This document shows positions 20,181 through 31,249 of a stretch of DNA of 64,000 nucleotides, piece by piece (within the stretch, counting starts at the first letter, position 1; the number at the start of each line of letters is the position of its first letter). Origin of the DNA: Calvatia gigantea (taxonomy: Eukaryota > Basidiomycota > Agaricomycetes > Agaricales > Lycoperdaceae); assembly GCA_025093985.1 (NCBI GenBank), contig JACAAK010000014.1, positions 1,550,001 through 1,614,000 on the forward strand. The letters run 5' to 3'. Made by a program: the position numbers and the translations under genes. The notes beneath the pieces are model-generated. The model was not told where the DNA came from. It saw nothing but the letters and a program-made list of their open reading frames with translations, and ran no database searches.

Positions 20181-22808
20181 CCTGATCATCCCTCGAGAGG
20201 CGAACCCAGCAGCAACAGTGGCCAAGTGCCCTCAGGGGGACAGATGTAGTCAGGAGAGCCAGCGCAAGAGGCCCCTGCTTGGAGCCACCTTACCCCCAAC
20301 TTCCCAGATGAAAGGGTATCAGCCCAGTCCTGGTCCAGAGCAACCCAGCAGGCAGGGTAGCAACTCAAAGCGCCGCCTAGATGGCACCCAAGAAAGCAGC
20401 TTAGCAGGACGAGCCCACACTGCCACCCGGGGACCCCACCCCCATTGTTTACGCCTCTGCCCTCTGCGAAGCCCCGGACTAGGCTCAGGAAAGGAGCACC
20501 ACTGGCCAAGGCCAGAAGCACCCCCCAGGGACCCCACCCCTGTTGCCTTACAACTTCTCCACCTAGTAGGCCAGAAGACCAACAACCCTGCAGGAGCCCC
20601 CCGCACGTGCCAGCTCAACCGATCCCAGCATCATCTGGTCAGAACACAAAAGCCCCAGGGTTTGCGTTCAGGAAATCAATCAGCTCATGAATGGTCTGAG
20701 GAGGTCTGTCAAGTTCCCTTTTGTGGTTGGGACACCTGACGAATATGTGATAGCACCCCTCGAGAGCAGCACCACATGAACAGCCAACGCCTTCATTCGG
20801 AAAGAATCATACTCGGTACGACCCAATCGGAGCATGACCTGTAACGGCACGCATGGCCCTCGCACATAGCGAGTTAGAGCTGCTAACATGAGGGAGCCAA
20901 GGCCCACCAGAAAGGTAGGTCAGCTTCCCCGGAATAGACGGATCCGCTCCGGAGGCAAGATCCATGTTGCTACGCCCCTTGTAAGAAGAGGTAGAGTACA
21001 GCTGGCGCCATGACTCAAGAACATCATCGACTGCCTCTTTGTGTAGGCAGGCAATAGAAGTAAATGGCCTCAGGCCATAAGCGACCTGAGGGAATGAGGT
21101 GACATGCCAGTGAACAGCATGGTGGAACTCCCACTTCTCAGAAGAAGGGACAGCGAGGAATTCAATGCCTCTCCGGGGATCCCCAGAGAGCCATCGCTTA
21201 AGTGCCACACACACTCCTTGGGACAGCATCTGCCTGGAGTGTGTAGACGGATCAACTGCAAGCTTCGCCGATGCAATAGAATCAGTGAAAATGCATATAA
21301 GCCTGACATCATCCTGCTTGAGGGCAAAATGAACTCCAAAATGAATGCCAAGTGCAATGGCCATGAGCTCAGCATCAGGTGTTGTGACTCGGCCTGCCAC
21401 GCGAGTAATCTCCCTGAGACACTCACATTGGCAGTAGACATGGGCAGATGAGACTGCCTGGAACTTGCCATAAAGTGGAAGACTTGTGTCCGTCGCCATA
21501 TGGACAATCCCAAGATCCTCCCTGCACTCCCTAAGGCACACATCGAGAGCATACATATGCACGGGGTCGGTATTACCCTCCACATTGAGTTTTACCTCCA
21601 TGAATGACATCTGGTCAGGGTGGCAGTCCATCAGGCAGTATCCGGGCCGATTAATTGAGGCCATAGGCTCAAATTCCTCGACGAGGTTTACCAGGTTGGT
21701 ATCAGCCTGGATTAAGGAGCCTTTAGTCTTCCTGCGAATAGCAGGAGACATAAGACCGATGGAGCGAGTATGCAACTTAGCAGACCCGGAATACTCAGGG
21801 CTCATAAGGGCTCTGAGGAGATGATTAGGTGACAGAGTTTTAATCCTGTAGTCCGATCTGATGGCAAGCTTCTGTATGTGAAGCTGGATAGGTATGAGAC
21901 CCGTGAATGACTCCGCGGCCCCTGTAGGGGCAGTCTGGAACGCACCTGTAATCCACAGGGCCGCCCGTCTCTGCATGACATTCAGGCTCTTAAGGGCTGC
22001 TTTACAGCGGAAGCCCTTGAAGAACTAGAGTTTGAAGCCGTATGTCGCAATGGGCACAACACACAACCAATAGAGGAGGCGCTATGTCAAATGCCACAAC
22101 GCTAGTCCTGAGGCCCTTAGCCCAACCCGCTCTTACGATGTGGGTCAGCATCAGGCCAGCATCTTCAGTGGATCGTTGGATCACACCTCTGAGCTGATTA
22201 GGGTGAAAGACCCCAAATTTGACAGAGTCAAACTGGAGTCTAGTCGCGATCATTTTCTCAAACAGCTTACCTAGCATGTTGAGAAGAACTATAGGCCTAA
22301 AGGCCTTGAGCGTAGAGTATGCAGGCTTACCCGGCTTAGGGATAATAACCGACATAGATTCCTTGAAATACTCTGGCCAGCAGCCTAGACGAATACAGGC
22401 ACTAGCTAGATGTACGAAGACCGGCAGGGCATCCCCAAGCACGATCTGTTTGAGCATCCTCCACATAACATGGTTGGGGCCCGGAGCGGAGACTTTGGAG
22501 CAGGCAGACAGTGCGTCCACTAGCTCTTTGTCCGAAAAGTCGACCCATTCCCGCCACGGAAGCGTAGGGAGTGGATCAATAACGGGGGTATCACACTCAC
22601 GGCCAGAGGCAGAGTTGTAGGTACTGTGAAGGGCCTCCCATAGGGAGTCCATAGTGTGACAAGGCTCCCCCTGGTAGGAGATAGCCTTGCACGTGGGCAA
22701 CTTGTGTGCCTTAACCCATTCCATAAGGTCTCAGGGGTGCTTGTTGGTCTCAGCAATCTCCTCGATCTTCTCATCGAAGAATTTGCACTTCTTAGATGCT
22801 ACAACATG

Positions 22809-25010
22809 ATCCAACGATCCACTGAAGATGCTGGCCTGATGCTGACCCACATCGTAAGAGCGGGTTGGGCTAAGGGCCTCAGGACTAGCGTTGTGGCTTT
22901 TGACATAGCGCAGTTCTTTCCATCGTTGCACCATGATATGCTGGTGGCAATACTCCGCAAGCAAGGATTCGCCCCTGAGTTGGTCGATTTCTTTGCGCAC
23001 TACCTAGTAGGACGGAAGACCCAGTACTGCTGGGACTCTTTCAAGTCCGAGCCATTCCCATCGGATGTGGGGGTAGGGCAGGGATCTGCCCTCTCTCCCG
23101 TCCTGTCGGCCTTATACATAGCTCCGCTAATGTGGCTTTTCGACAGGGAGGCGTCTCGTCTTGGGACGACTCTTCTGTCATATGTCGATGATGGCACCAT
23201 CATTGCCCAGTCGAAAGACTGGGGGTCTAACCTTGCGGCTCTCAAGGAGGCGTATGGTATTATATTTAGGCTCTTTGAGCGCTTCGCCTTGGTACTTGAA
23301 CACGACAAGTCCGAGGTCTTTCACTTCTCCCGTAAGCACGGGGATGATAATCCACCAATTGACCTGGGCTTTGCCCCGTTCACCGGTGATATGCCGCTCC
23401 GGCCCAAGCCTTATTGGAGGTATTTGGGCTTCTACTTCGACCGTGCCCTTACTTTCAAGGAGCACGTTCGTTATTACTCTACTAAAGCACTCTCCACGGT
23501 GAAAGCCATGAAGATGCTTGGTAATTCTACGAGGGGCTTGCGGCCTATGCAGAAGCGCCTCCTCTATCGGTCGTGTGTCGTTCCCATTGCGACGTATGGC
23601 TTCAAACTCTGGTTCTTCAAGGGCTCTCGCTGTAAGGCGGCCCTTAAGAGTCTGAATGTCATGCAGAGACGGGCGGCCCTGTGGATTACGGGTGCTTTCC
23701 GGACTGCTCCTACTGGGGCCGCGGAGTCGTTCGCGGGTCTCATACCTATCCAGCTTCATATACAGAAGCTTGCTGTCAGGTCGGATTACAGGGTCAAGAC
23801 CCTGTCACCTAACCACCCTCTCAGGGCCCTTATGAGCCCTGAATACTCTGGGTCTGCTAAACTGCACACTCGCTCTATCGGCCTTATGTCTCCTGCGGTT
23901 CGCAGGAGGACTAAGGGCTCCTTAATCCAGGCCGATGCCAGCCTGGTGAACCTCGTCGAGGAATTTGAGCCTATGGCTTCAATTAATCGACCCGGATACC
24001 GCCTAATGGATTGCCACCCTGAGCAGGTGACGTTCATGGAGGTGAAGCTCAATGCGGAGGGTAACACCGACCCCGAGCACATGTATGCTCTCAACGCGCG
24101 CCTTAGGGAGTGCAGAGAGGACTTCGGGATTGTCCATATGGCGACGGACGCAAGTCTGCCGGTCCATGGCAAGTTCCAGGCAGTTTCGTCTGCCCACGTC
24201 TACCGCCAGCGGGAGTGCCTTCGGGAGATCACTCGCGTGGCAGGCCGAGTCACAGCGCCTGACGCTGAGCTCATGGCCATTGCACTTGGCATTCATTTTG
24301 CTCTTAAGCAGGATGACGTCAGGCTTATACGGGTATTCACTGACTCTATTGCGTCAGCGAAGCTTGTAGTTGATCCGTCTACACACTCCGGGCAGATGCT
24401 GTCCCAGGGAGTGTGTGTGGCACTTAAACGATGGCTCTCTGGGGATCCCCGGAGAGGCGTTGAATTCCTCGCTGTCCCTTCTTCCGAGAAGTGGGAGTTC
24501 CACCATGCTGTTCACCGGCATGTCACCTCGTTCCCTCAGGTCGCTTATGGCCCGAGGCCCTTTACTTCTATTGCCCGCCTGCGCAAGGAGGCGGTAGATG
24601 ATATTCTGGAGTCATGGCGTCAGCTGTACTCTACCTCTTCTTATAAGGGGCGTAGTAATATGGATCTCGCCTCTGGGGCGGACCCGACTGTTCCGGGGAA
24701 GCCGACCTACCTTTCCGGTGGGCCTTGGCTCCCTCATGTTAGCGGCTCTAACTCGCTCTGCGCGAGGGCCGTGCGTGCCATCACAGGTCATGCTCCGATT
24801 GGGTCGTACCGCGTACGATTCTTTCCTGATGAAAGCGTTAGCTGCTCGTGTGGCGCCGCTCTTGAGGGGCGCTATCACATTTTTGTCAGGTGTCCCAAGC
24901 ACAAAAGGGACCTTGACAGACCTCCTCAGACCATTCGTGAGCTGATAGACTTCCTGAACGCAAACCCGGGGGCCTTTGCGTTCAGACCAGATGACGCTGG
25001 GATCGGTTGA
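22809..25010 (+). CDS. LINE ORF2 fragment of copy I (733 aa, open)
   Basis: In frame from the first base of the copy (IQRSTEDAG), through the RT core (FDIAQFFPS, GQGSALSP, YVDDG), RNase H (TDAS, DAELMA, FTDS) and the C-terminal CSCGAALEGRYHIFVRC motif, to stop 25008-25010. Upstream in-frame codons back to 22656 belong to J read in antisense, so they are not part of this gene. The endonuclease is missing through 5' truncation. It has no native start or promoter. Confidence 0.88.
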   Translation: MQRSTEDAGLMLTHIVRAGWAKGLRTSVVAFDIAQFFPSLHHDMLVAILRKQGFAPELVDFFAHYLVGRKTQYCWDSFKSEPFPSDVGVGQGSALSPVLSALYIAPLMWLFDREASRLGTTLLSYVDDGTIIAQSKDWGSNLAALKEAYGIIFRLFERFALVLEHDKSEVFHFSRKHGDDNPPIDLGFAPFTGDMPLRPKPYWRYLGFYFDRALTFKEHVRYYSTKALSTVKAMKMLGNSTRGLRPMQKRLLYRSCVVPIATYGFKLWFFKGSRCKAALKSLNVMQRRAALWITGAFRTAPTGAAESFAGLIPIQLHIQKLAVRSDYRVKTLSPNHPLRALMSPEYSGSAKLHTRSIGLMSPAVRRRTKGSLIQADASLVNLVEEFEPMASINRPGYRLMDCHPEQVTFMEVKLNAEGNTDPEHMYALNARLRECREDFGIVHMATDASLPVHGKFQAVSSAHVYRQRECLREITRVAGRVTAPDAELMAIALGIHFALKQDDVRLIRVFTDSIASAKLVVDPSTHSGQMLSQGVCVALKRWLSGDPRRGVEFLAVPSSEKWEFHHAVHRHVTSFPQVAYGPRPFTSIARLRKEAVDDILESWRQLYSTSSYKGRSNMDLASGADPTVPGKPTYLSGGPWLPHVSGSNSLCARAVRAITGHAPIGSYRVRFFPDESVSCSCGAALEGRYHIFVRCPKHKRDLDRPPQTIRELIDFLNANPGAFAFRPDDAGIG

Positions 25011-25714
25011 GCTGGCGCGCGTGGGGGGCTCCTGCGGGGTCGCTGGTCTCCTGGCCTACTAGGTGGGGAAGTTGTAAGGCAACAGGGGTGGGGTCCCTGG
25101 GGGGTGCTTCTGGCCTCGGCGGGTGGTGCTCCTTTCCTGGGCCTGGCTGGGGGCTTCGTGGTGGCGGAGGCATAAAATAACGGGGGTGGGGTCCCCGGGT
25201 GGCGGTGCGGGTTCGTCCTGCTAAGCTGCTTTCTTGGGCGCTGTCTAGGCGGCGCTTCGAGTTGCTACCCTGCCTACTGTGTTGCTCTGGGTCAGGACTG
25301 GGCTGATACCCTTCTACTTGGGAAGTTGGGGGTAAGGCGGCTCCAAGCGGGGGCTCCTTGCGCTGGCTCTCCTGACTACACCTGTCCCCCTGAGGGCACT
25401 CGGCCGCCGTTGCCGCTGGGTCCGCCTCTCGAGGGATGATCAGGGCACCGCCGCTTTGCGGCGGTGCGTCACTGGGTGTACACCACAAGACCTGGGCAAC
25501 TGGGTCTTCTTCAATGCGATGGGCATTTCGGGAAACCGGGGGATTTGGCAAGTAGGGAGTGGTCCGATCTGGTCTGGGTTAACGCTTGGGTTGGGTTGGG
25601 TTGTTTCTGAACAGTGGATTACTCTTAACTCATCGGACTTTGTAGTTGGGGCTTTGTACTTAGCTACACGCGGACTGCGATCGGGCACCGCGTTATAAAT
25701 TGGCGCAAGCCATG

Positions 25715-25747
<33 letters not shown>
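22809..25747 (+). mobile_element. LINE copy I, inserted in J
   Basis: Plus-strand 5'-truncated copy of 2939 bp. The TSD AGATGCTACAACATG occurs at 22794-22808 and 25748-25762. Type I 3' UTR and A-tract 25720-25747. The stem-loop at 25445-25467 is a perfect 10-bp stem. The uninterrupted frame and high similarity to C and T2 suggest recent insertion. Confidence 0.93.
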
Positions 25748-25750
<3 letters not shown>

Positions 25751-26832
25751 TGCTACAACATGTCGGAATGCCTTCCAGTCCGCAGGGTCCGAAGAGTCCC
25801 TGTGGGCCCATAGGGCGATGTTGCAATCCTCATCCCACCACGGTTGAGATTTTGCAGATATGTGCACCTCTACAGTGTGGCGATGCCATGCTGCAGAGAA
25901 CACTGACCCAATAGCTGATGCCAGGACATTAACATCCCACGCTGAATTAAGGGGATGATCCCGCAGACCATACACCCCTTCTCTGATCTCATCCAGGAAC
26001 TGCAATTCTGTAGTTGCTGCCGAGTTTTTGGGGAATGCCCTTCTGACATTCGTGATGTCTTCAGGGCGGACAGGGATCATGACAGACAGCGGATGGTGAT
26101 CCGATGGACCCATCAGATCCGATCTGACCTTGGGACGCGCAATGCACCACCTAAGATCGGAGATAAAGATCAGATCAATCACCAATTGGCGTTTGGTCAG
26201 ATCTCGAGGTACATACATAGAAGCTCTGGAATCTGGCAACCAGATTCCAAGGCCGAGGTCGTCGGCAGCCTCCAAGAGCTGCTGGGCAGGTCGGTGGTGA
26301 TGCGGAACATTATCGTCCCACTCATGCAAATGGCAATTAAAATCGCCTCCCATGTAGTGCATTTGGGGTAGAGAATCGCGCTTCTCATAGAGAAGCCTGA
26401 TTGCAGTGTGCTCATTGTCAGAATAAACATTCATGAAATGGCGCTCGCGGCCGTGATTGAAGATGGTGACAACCATCACATCCCGGTGATCAATGAGGTT
26501 CCACCTTAGCAAGGGCCTCAGTCTCTTGATCCGTGTGTGGACATACACCATAACACGGGGTCGATCTCGTTCCTCCACAGAGGAGGCCGGCCTCACCATA
26601 TACAACCACTCAGGGTGTTTAGGTGCTCTGATGATGGGCTCACCCTCGGCATCAAGCGTCGAGGGGGCAGATTTGATCGCTCACCAGGGAGGTTCCTGGA
26701 CGAAAATGATGTCGAAGTTGTCTTTTTCAGACTCTAGCAATGTGTCCAATAACGTGTAATTCTTTGCTACGTTAAATGACAATATACATAATCTACCCTT
26801 CACAAAACACTTTAACTCATCAGGCTCGGGGT

Positions 26833-28938
26833 TCATTGCACGGATGCTGAATTGTTATCAGTGGATTGTGACGCTATCCTAGACAGACAGCATTCACTCA
26901 CCTTTCTATAGTGCTCTTTGATCCACTTGGCCTCATACCGGTGGCACCAAAGCTGGCATGAATGGGAGTCGGCACGGTGTTCACCACCGCAGTTAAGACA
27001 CTTGAATTTGTGGGGGCACGGTTGTCCCTCAGGGGTAGCCTTGTTGAGATCCTTAGGATGACAACAGCCGGTGACAGCACGGTGGTTCTCAGAGGTGTGA
27101 GGCCCAGTGCAGATAGGGCACCTGTTTGACCGAGATTGACAGATAGCAGTGGGATGGCCCCAGTACCAGCAACGCTGATACCAGGGGACCCTGGTACGGG
27201 CGGAGGCCTGCTGCACACGGCAGGAGTGCGTTCCAATCTGGACAGTGCATCCCACAAGACACTTCATCTGAGTGCCGGTCTTAGAGTCAGCTAAGTCGAG
27301 CCAGGCTGTGCAGGTGTCAGAGCTGGCAGAGTTGCATGAGATGTGCGGGGTATGAGACAGCATGGCGAAGTCCTCACAGTGCGGAGACTTCGACAGATGG
27401 CCCAGGAGATGTTCGATAGTCATGGCTTTGCGGCCGAGTTCATCGATGAATGGGATATCCACAATCCTGATATAGGATGTGGAGTCAGGAACACGGAGCT
27501 GGAGCTTAACGCCCTCAGCAACCGCCTTATGAGCCCACTCGTCAATGATGGCAACATCCTTCGGAGTGGGGGCATAGTTGGTGAGCAACAACCAAGAGTT
27601 GGCTATGCTCGAGCGGACTGACTCGATCCTACAGCAGACATGAGCTTGTACAAGGCCTCTGTTGATGACTTCAACAAAGTGATTAGTTTGAGGGCAGGGA
27701 GCACCTTCCGGCACAGCAACTGCGGTCATGAGAAGCTGTCGACGGTTGGGGCCAGCCGTGACATTGTCGGGGCACTTGGACTTGCCTTGCGCTGAGGGTT
27801 CAGCCTCACGAGCCATAGCTATGACTCGCTTGGGTTCAAGCTCCGGGAACGACTGCACAACGCGCACCACTGTAACCACAGGGATTTGGGCAGACTTGCC
27901 CTTGCCAGAGGAAGAGAGCGTCTGCGTGTACGAGGATGGCGCCGCCTTCTTCTTCTTGGTGATATTAAGAGGGTGTACAGGACTGGGTTGGACCTGGGTG
28001 CTTCTCCGCTGTTGTTGCAGGACAAGGCATTTCACCTCTGCGTTCTTTTGGATCGACTCGACAAGGTCCCACTCACGACGAGCAGGACAGACGGACTGAA
28101 CCGGAGGTGGCGGCATGGGAGCTCTGACAGGCTTCGATCTACCAGATCTAGGTGTAGAGCCTCCCATGTTGGCGTCAACATCGCCTGAGCCAGACGGCCA
28201 GGGTGGAGGAGTAGCTCTCCTGGCTGGCAGGGGTTGAGCATAGCGAGAGGCGATGTTGGCTACAGCGTGACCTCCAAGCCAGCTCAGATTGGATTGACCG
28301 GTTGGAGAGTGATCTAACCAGCCATTGTTAGCCAGGGACTGGACAAACGCCAAGGCGGTGCCCAGTACCACTGTGGTAGATTCCGCGTTAAGTGGCATAG
28401 CATGCACGGACCTGAACCAGGAGGCCAGGTTGTGCAGGGATTCGGCTGCACCTTGGACGTCCACAGCGAGGTGTTCCTTGTCACCTGCCAATGCCACTAT
28501 GGATGGAGCATACTCCAAATCACCGAACGACTCCACTGACATGTCTCTGCCAGTGGAGCTCCCAGGGGGATCAGTGACAATCGCAGAGACAGCAGCCCCA
28601 GGGGCCACCACCTCGTCCTCGTCATTGTCAAAAGGGTCCGCCATCTCCATTGGCACAGGAGAGGGGGACATTGCACAAGAGGGAGCATAGGACTGAGGTT
28701 GGGCAGTTCCACTCGAGGAAGCTGTTGATAGTGGCCGTGCCGTGATCGGGACGGCGGCATATCGTTGGCGTGTGCCCTCCCCAGTGGATGCCTGGGTCAA
28801 GGCGTGGGTTTGGTAGCGGGGCTGTGGCTGCTGGGAGCCCACACCTGGAATACGAGCAATTGGGTCAGGAGACGATTGCGGCGGGACCGGGTCATCAGCC
28901 CATGGGTCGTTTGATGAGCTGGGTGGCCTGCGGCTCAT
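26833..28938 (-). CDS. LINE ORF1 (gag-like), complete 701 aa, copy J
   Basis: The only full-length ORF1 in the window. Residues 1-240 are Pro/Ser/Gln-rich with an acidic patch and the GGHAVANI block; 240-330 are basic and low complexity; about 325-345 carry KKKK and STQVQPSP; 385-560 are the central conserved domain (VINRGLVQ, PFIDELGRKA); 590-680 contain the Cys/His clusters (YQRCWYWGHPTAIC, where the first Cys is now Tyr; CPICTGPHTSENH; CLNCGGEHRADSHSC). The stop TGA 26835-26833 overlaps the ORF2 ATG. Probably an RNA-binding, particle-forming protein. Loss of one knuckle Cys (TGT to TAT) suggests this copy is no longer under selection. Confidence 0.9.
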   Translation of the reverse strand: MSRRPPSSSNDPWADDPVPPQSSPDPIARIPGVGSQQPQPRYQTHALTQASTGEGTRQRYAAVPITARPLSTASSSGTAQPQSYAPSCAMSPSPVPMEMADPFDNDEDEVVAPGAAVSAIVTDPPGSSTGRDMSVESFGDLEYAPSIVALAGDKEHLAVDVQGAAESLHNLASWFRSVHAMPLNAESTTVVLGTALAFVQSLANNGWLDHSPTGQSNLSWLGGHAVANIASRYAQPLPARRATPPPWPSGSGDVDANMGGSTPRSGRSKPVRAPMPPPPVQSVCPARREWDLVESIQKNAEVKCLVLQQQRRSTQVQPSPVHPLNITKKKKAAPSSYTQTLSSSGKGKSAQIPVVTVVRVVQSFPELEPKRVIAMAREAEPSAQGKSKCPDNVTAGPNRRQLLMTAVAVPEGAPCPQTNHFVEVINRGLVQAHVCCRIESVRSSIANSWLLLTNYAPTPKDVAIIDEWAHKAVAEGVKLQLRVPDSTSYIRIVDIPFIDELGRKAMTIEHLLGHLSKSPHCEDFAMLSHTPHISCNSASSDTCTAWLDLADSKTGTQMKCLVGCTVQIGTHSCRVQQASARTRVPWYQRCWYWGHPTAICQSRSNRCPICTGPHTSENHRAVTGCCHPKDLNKATPEGQPCPHKFKCLNCGGEHRADSHSCQLWCHRYEAKWIKEHYRKVSECCLSRIASQSTDNNSASVQ

Positions 28939-29398
28939 ACCAGTGAGTAAGTCAGCAACTAGGGACGTGCCCTAGCCAAGCATTGGGATTGTGGTGTATT
29001 CGATGCGACTAGACTACAGTAACCGCCCCGTTGATGGTGGTGGTTGCTGGAAAAGGAAGGTGTTGAGGAGAGCTACTCCTCCACCCCAGCCATCTGGCTC
29101 GGGCGATGTTGACACTGACATGGGAGGCCCCACGCCTAGATCTGGTAGATTGAAGGAGCACATTTGTTACTACTCTACCAAAGCTCTGTCTATGGTGAAA
29201 GCCATGAAGATGCTTGGTAACTCTACGAGGGGCTTGCAGCCTATGCAGAAGCGCCTCTTATATCAGTCGTGCATTGTTCCTATTGCGACGTACAGCTTCA
29301 AACTTTGGTTCTTCAAGGGGTCCTGCTGTAAAGCGGCCCTTAAGAGTCTTAATGTCATGCAGCGATGGGCGGCCCTGTGGATTACGGGGGTGTTCCGG

Positions 29399-30705
29399 TG
29401 TAACAGCAAAGCCGTTTTCACGCATGAAAATCGCTAATCTAAGGCATACAAGCCTAATCTAACGATTGCATCGAACCTTCCTGTAGTAGTACGACCTAAT
29501 CTAAGAGCCCAACAGTATAATAAAAGAGTACTCGATCACTGTAGAACACTATGACCATTGATGATGGATAGCGGCGGCTACGGGATGACCACTGTGCTTA
29601 ACAAAAAGCAATTCTAACAGTGTACCATATGACCAGTCGTGATTCCGGCCGGACCAGGCGGTAAAACCATTCCAATGCATCTATACAGAGCTACGGGACC
29701 CCTCCAATGAGTCTAGACTCGAGAAATAAGTCCGACGTGCTTAATCTAAAAGGCTGATCGGCGTGTTCACAAGGAAATGCCACCGTTGTTAGATTAACGA
29801 ACATCACTCAGCACTAATGACACGTATGGACGCGTTCGCGTACAATCCACAGGGACACGTAGGAGAACAGTTCACGCGACGTCCGAAATCTTAGATGTTC
29901 TACATATTTAGAGAAGAATGCAGACCCAGAGAACGGGCTAAAACACAGCCTGGAACAAACGGATACCCAGAATCCTTCTGTATTTCCAATGTTTCACTAA
30001 TCTAACAGGTTGCGGCTCTCTTGGCGCGCGATCTAATCTACCGGTTTGTACCTTGCTTGATAATATGTTCCTAGTTGTGTAATCATTGTCTTGTCATAAC
30101 GAGCACCCAAATAATATATAAACCCCCTCTGAGGTGTCGGACGTGGCAAGGAACCTACTAGCCATTGCCCAGCCTTCAGAGCGCAGTGAAAAGCGATCTA
30201 TTGTGCCTGAGCGAAGCAAAGTAATAAGTTCTTTCGAGATTAACTAGACTAAGTGACTTGAGCTAGGATTGAGACCTTTTGATCTAAGAAGAAGACCTCG
30301 GGCTTACTCGTGAAGTGAGCTTAGATTAAGAGCGTATTGCATCGCTACACCCTGGTACTTGGCGTATCACAAGTGTAGGACAGTGCGCTTCTGGTCGTTA
30401 ACTTGATAAGGGTGAAGCTTAGGGAGTACCTGAGGTTCTGTGTCTTGTTAACTTCTTGGATAAAGGACACGAGTTGCACTTTTTACAGTGTAACTTGGCT
30501 TTACTCTTCTTAGCGAAGGTAGTTAGCTATTCTAGTGTTCTCCACGCATCGTTGATTCGCGTTATTTTGTGGAATTGTCCCTCATATTGTCAGATTGCCT
30601 CCCCACGAACTTGCCTTGTGCAGAAATCTTTAAAAATCTATTCCGTCAGCTTAATCTAAGCCGAACATCCATATCACATTTAGTATTTCTATTTCTGCCT
30701 CTTTA
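29399..30705. mobile_element. Unclassified 1.3-kb insertion U with TAATCTAA repeats
   Basis: Interrupts the ORF2 of L between CCGG (29395-29398) and CCGG (30706-30709), a likely 4-bp duplication. It begins TGTAACAGC and ends CTCTTTA, so it is not a clean TG...CA LTR. It is AT-richer than its surroundings. Eight exact TAATCTAA octamers occur (29435, 29455, 29497, 29742, 29998, 30652 on plus; 29789, 30321 on minus), and a TATATAAA lies at 30115-30122. No long ORF. It could be a solo LTR of an unseen family or a non-autonomous DNA element whose motifs bind a transposase. No strong terminal inverted repeat is visible. Confidence 0.6.
30115..30122 (+). promoter_or_regulatory. TATA-box-like TATATAAA inside U
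   Basis: The only strong TATA motif in U, about 55% along it. If U is an LTR, this would mark the U3/R boundary, with transcription starting about 30 bp downstream. Confidence 0.4.
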
Positions 30706-31249
30706 CCGGACTGCTCCTATGGGGGCTGCGGAGACTTTCGCAGGCCTCATACCTATCCAGCTTCATATACAGAAGCTTGCTGTCAGATCGGACTACAGGA
30801 TCAAGACCCTGTCGCCTAACCACCCTCTTAGGGCTCTCATGAGCCCTGAATATTCTGGGTCTGCTAAGCTGCATGCTCGCTCCGTTGGTCTTATGTCCCC
30901 TGCCATCTGCAGGAAGACTAAAGGCTCTCTACTCCAGGCTGATGCCAACCTGGTCAACCTCGTCGAGGAATTCGAGCCCATGGCTTCAATTAACTGACCT
31001 GGATACCACCTCATGGACTGTCACCCTGACCAGGTGTCATTCATGGAGGTGAAGCTCAATGCGGAGGGTTACACTGACCCCGCACATATGTATGCTCTTG
31101 ATGCACGCCTTCGGGAATGCAGGGAGGATCTTGGGATTGTTCATATGGCGACAGATGCGAGTCTGCCGCTGCATGGCAAGTTCCAGGCAGTTTCATCTGC
31201 CCACGTCTACCACCAATGCGAGTGCCTTTGGGAGATCACTCGTGTTGCA

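Larger units (their letters stand above)
20615..26836 (-). pseudogene. LINE ORF2 of copy J (interrupted)
   Basis: Starts at ATG 26836-26834, overlapping the ORF1 stop as ATGA. The endonuclease region is recognisable (GGDFNCH, SDHHP) but has a TGA where copy C has CGA after the EPPW motif. Copy I interrupts it at 22808/25763 in the VVASKK region. After I, the frame continues through the N-terminal RT part until the 0.65-kb deletion, which removes the YVDD active site. RNase H and the zinc motif follow to stop 20615-20617. Also changed is the Trp of KLWF near 22024 (TAG). Non-functional. Confidence 0.87.
19869..29061 (-). mobile_element. LINE copy J, nearly full length, split by copy I
   Basis: J consists of 19869-22808 and 25763-29061 on the minus strand. 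It has the LINE 5' end, 5' UTR, complete ORF1, ORF2, type II 3' UTR and a T-tract (19869-19887, interrupted by one A). An internal deletion of about 0.65 kb at 22083/22084 fuses FDIA to the KRLLY region of ORF2, with AGCGC shared at both break ends. Without insert I and with the deletion restored, the length is about 6.9 kb, my best estimate for the full element. Confidence 0.9.

Noticed and set aside
22656..22808. N-terminal extension of the copy I ORF2
   Set aside because: These codons are copy J read in antisense; the insertion border and TSD at 22794-22808 show that the copy starts at 22809.
30456..30659. Small ORF in U
   Set aside because: Only 67 codons, with no domain; it is expected by chance in AT-richer sequence.
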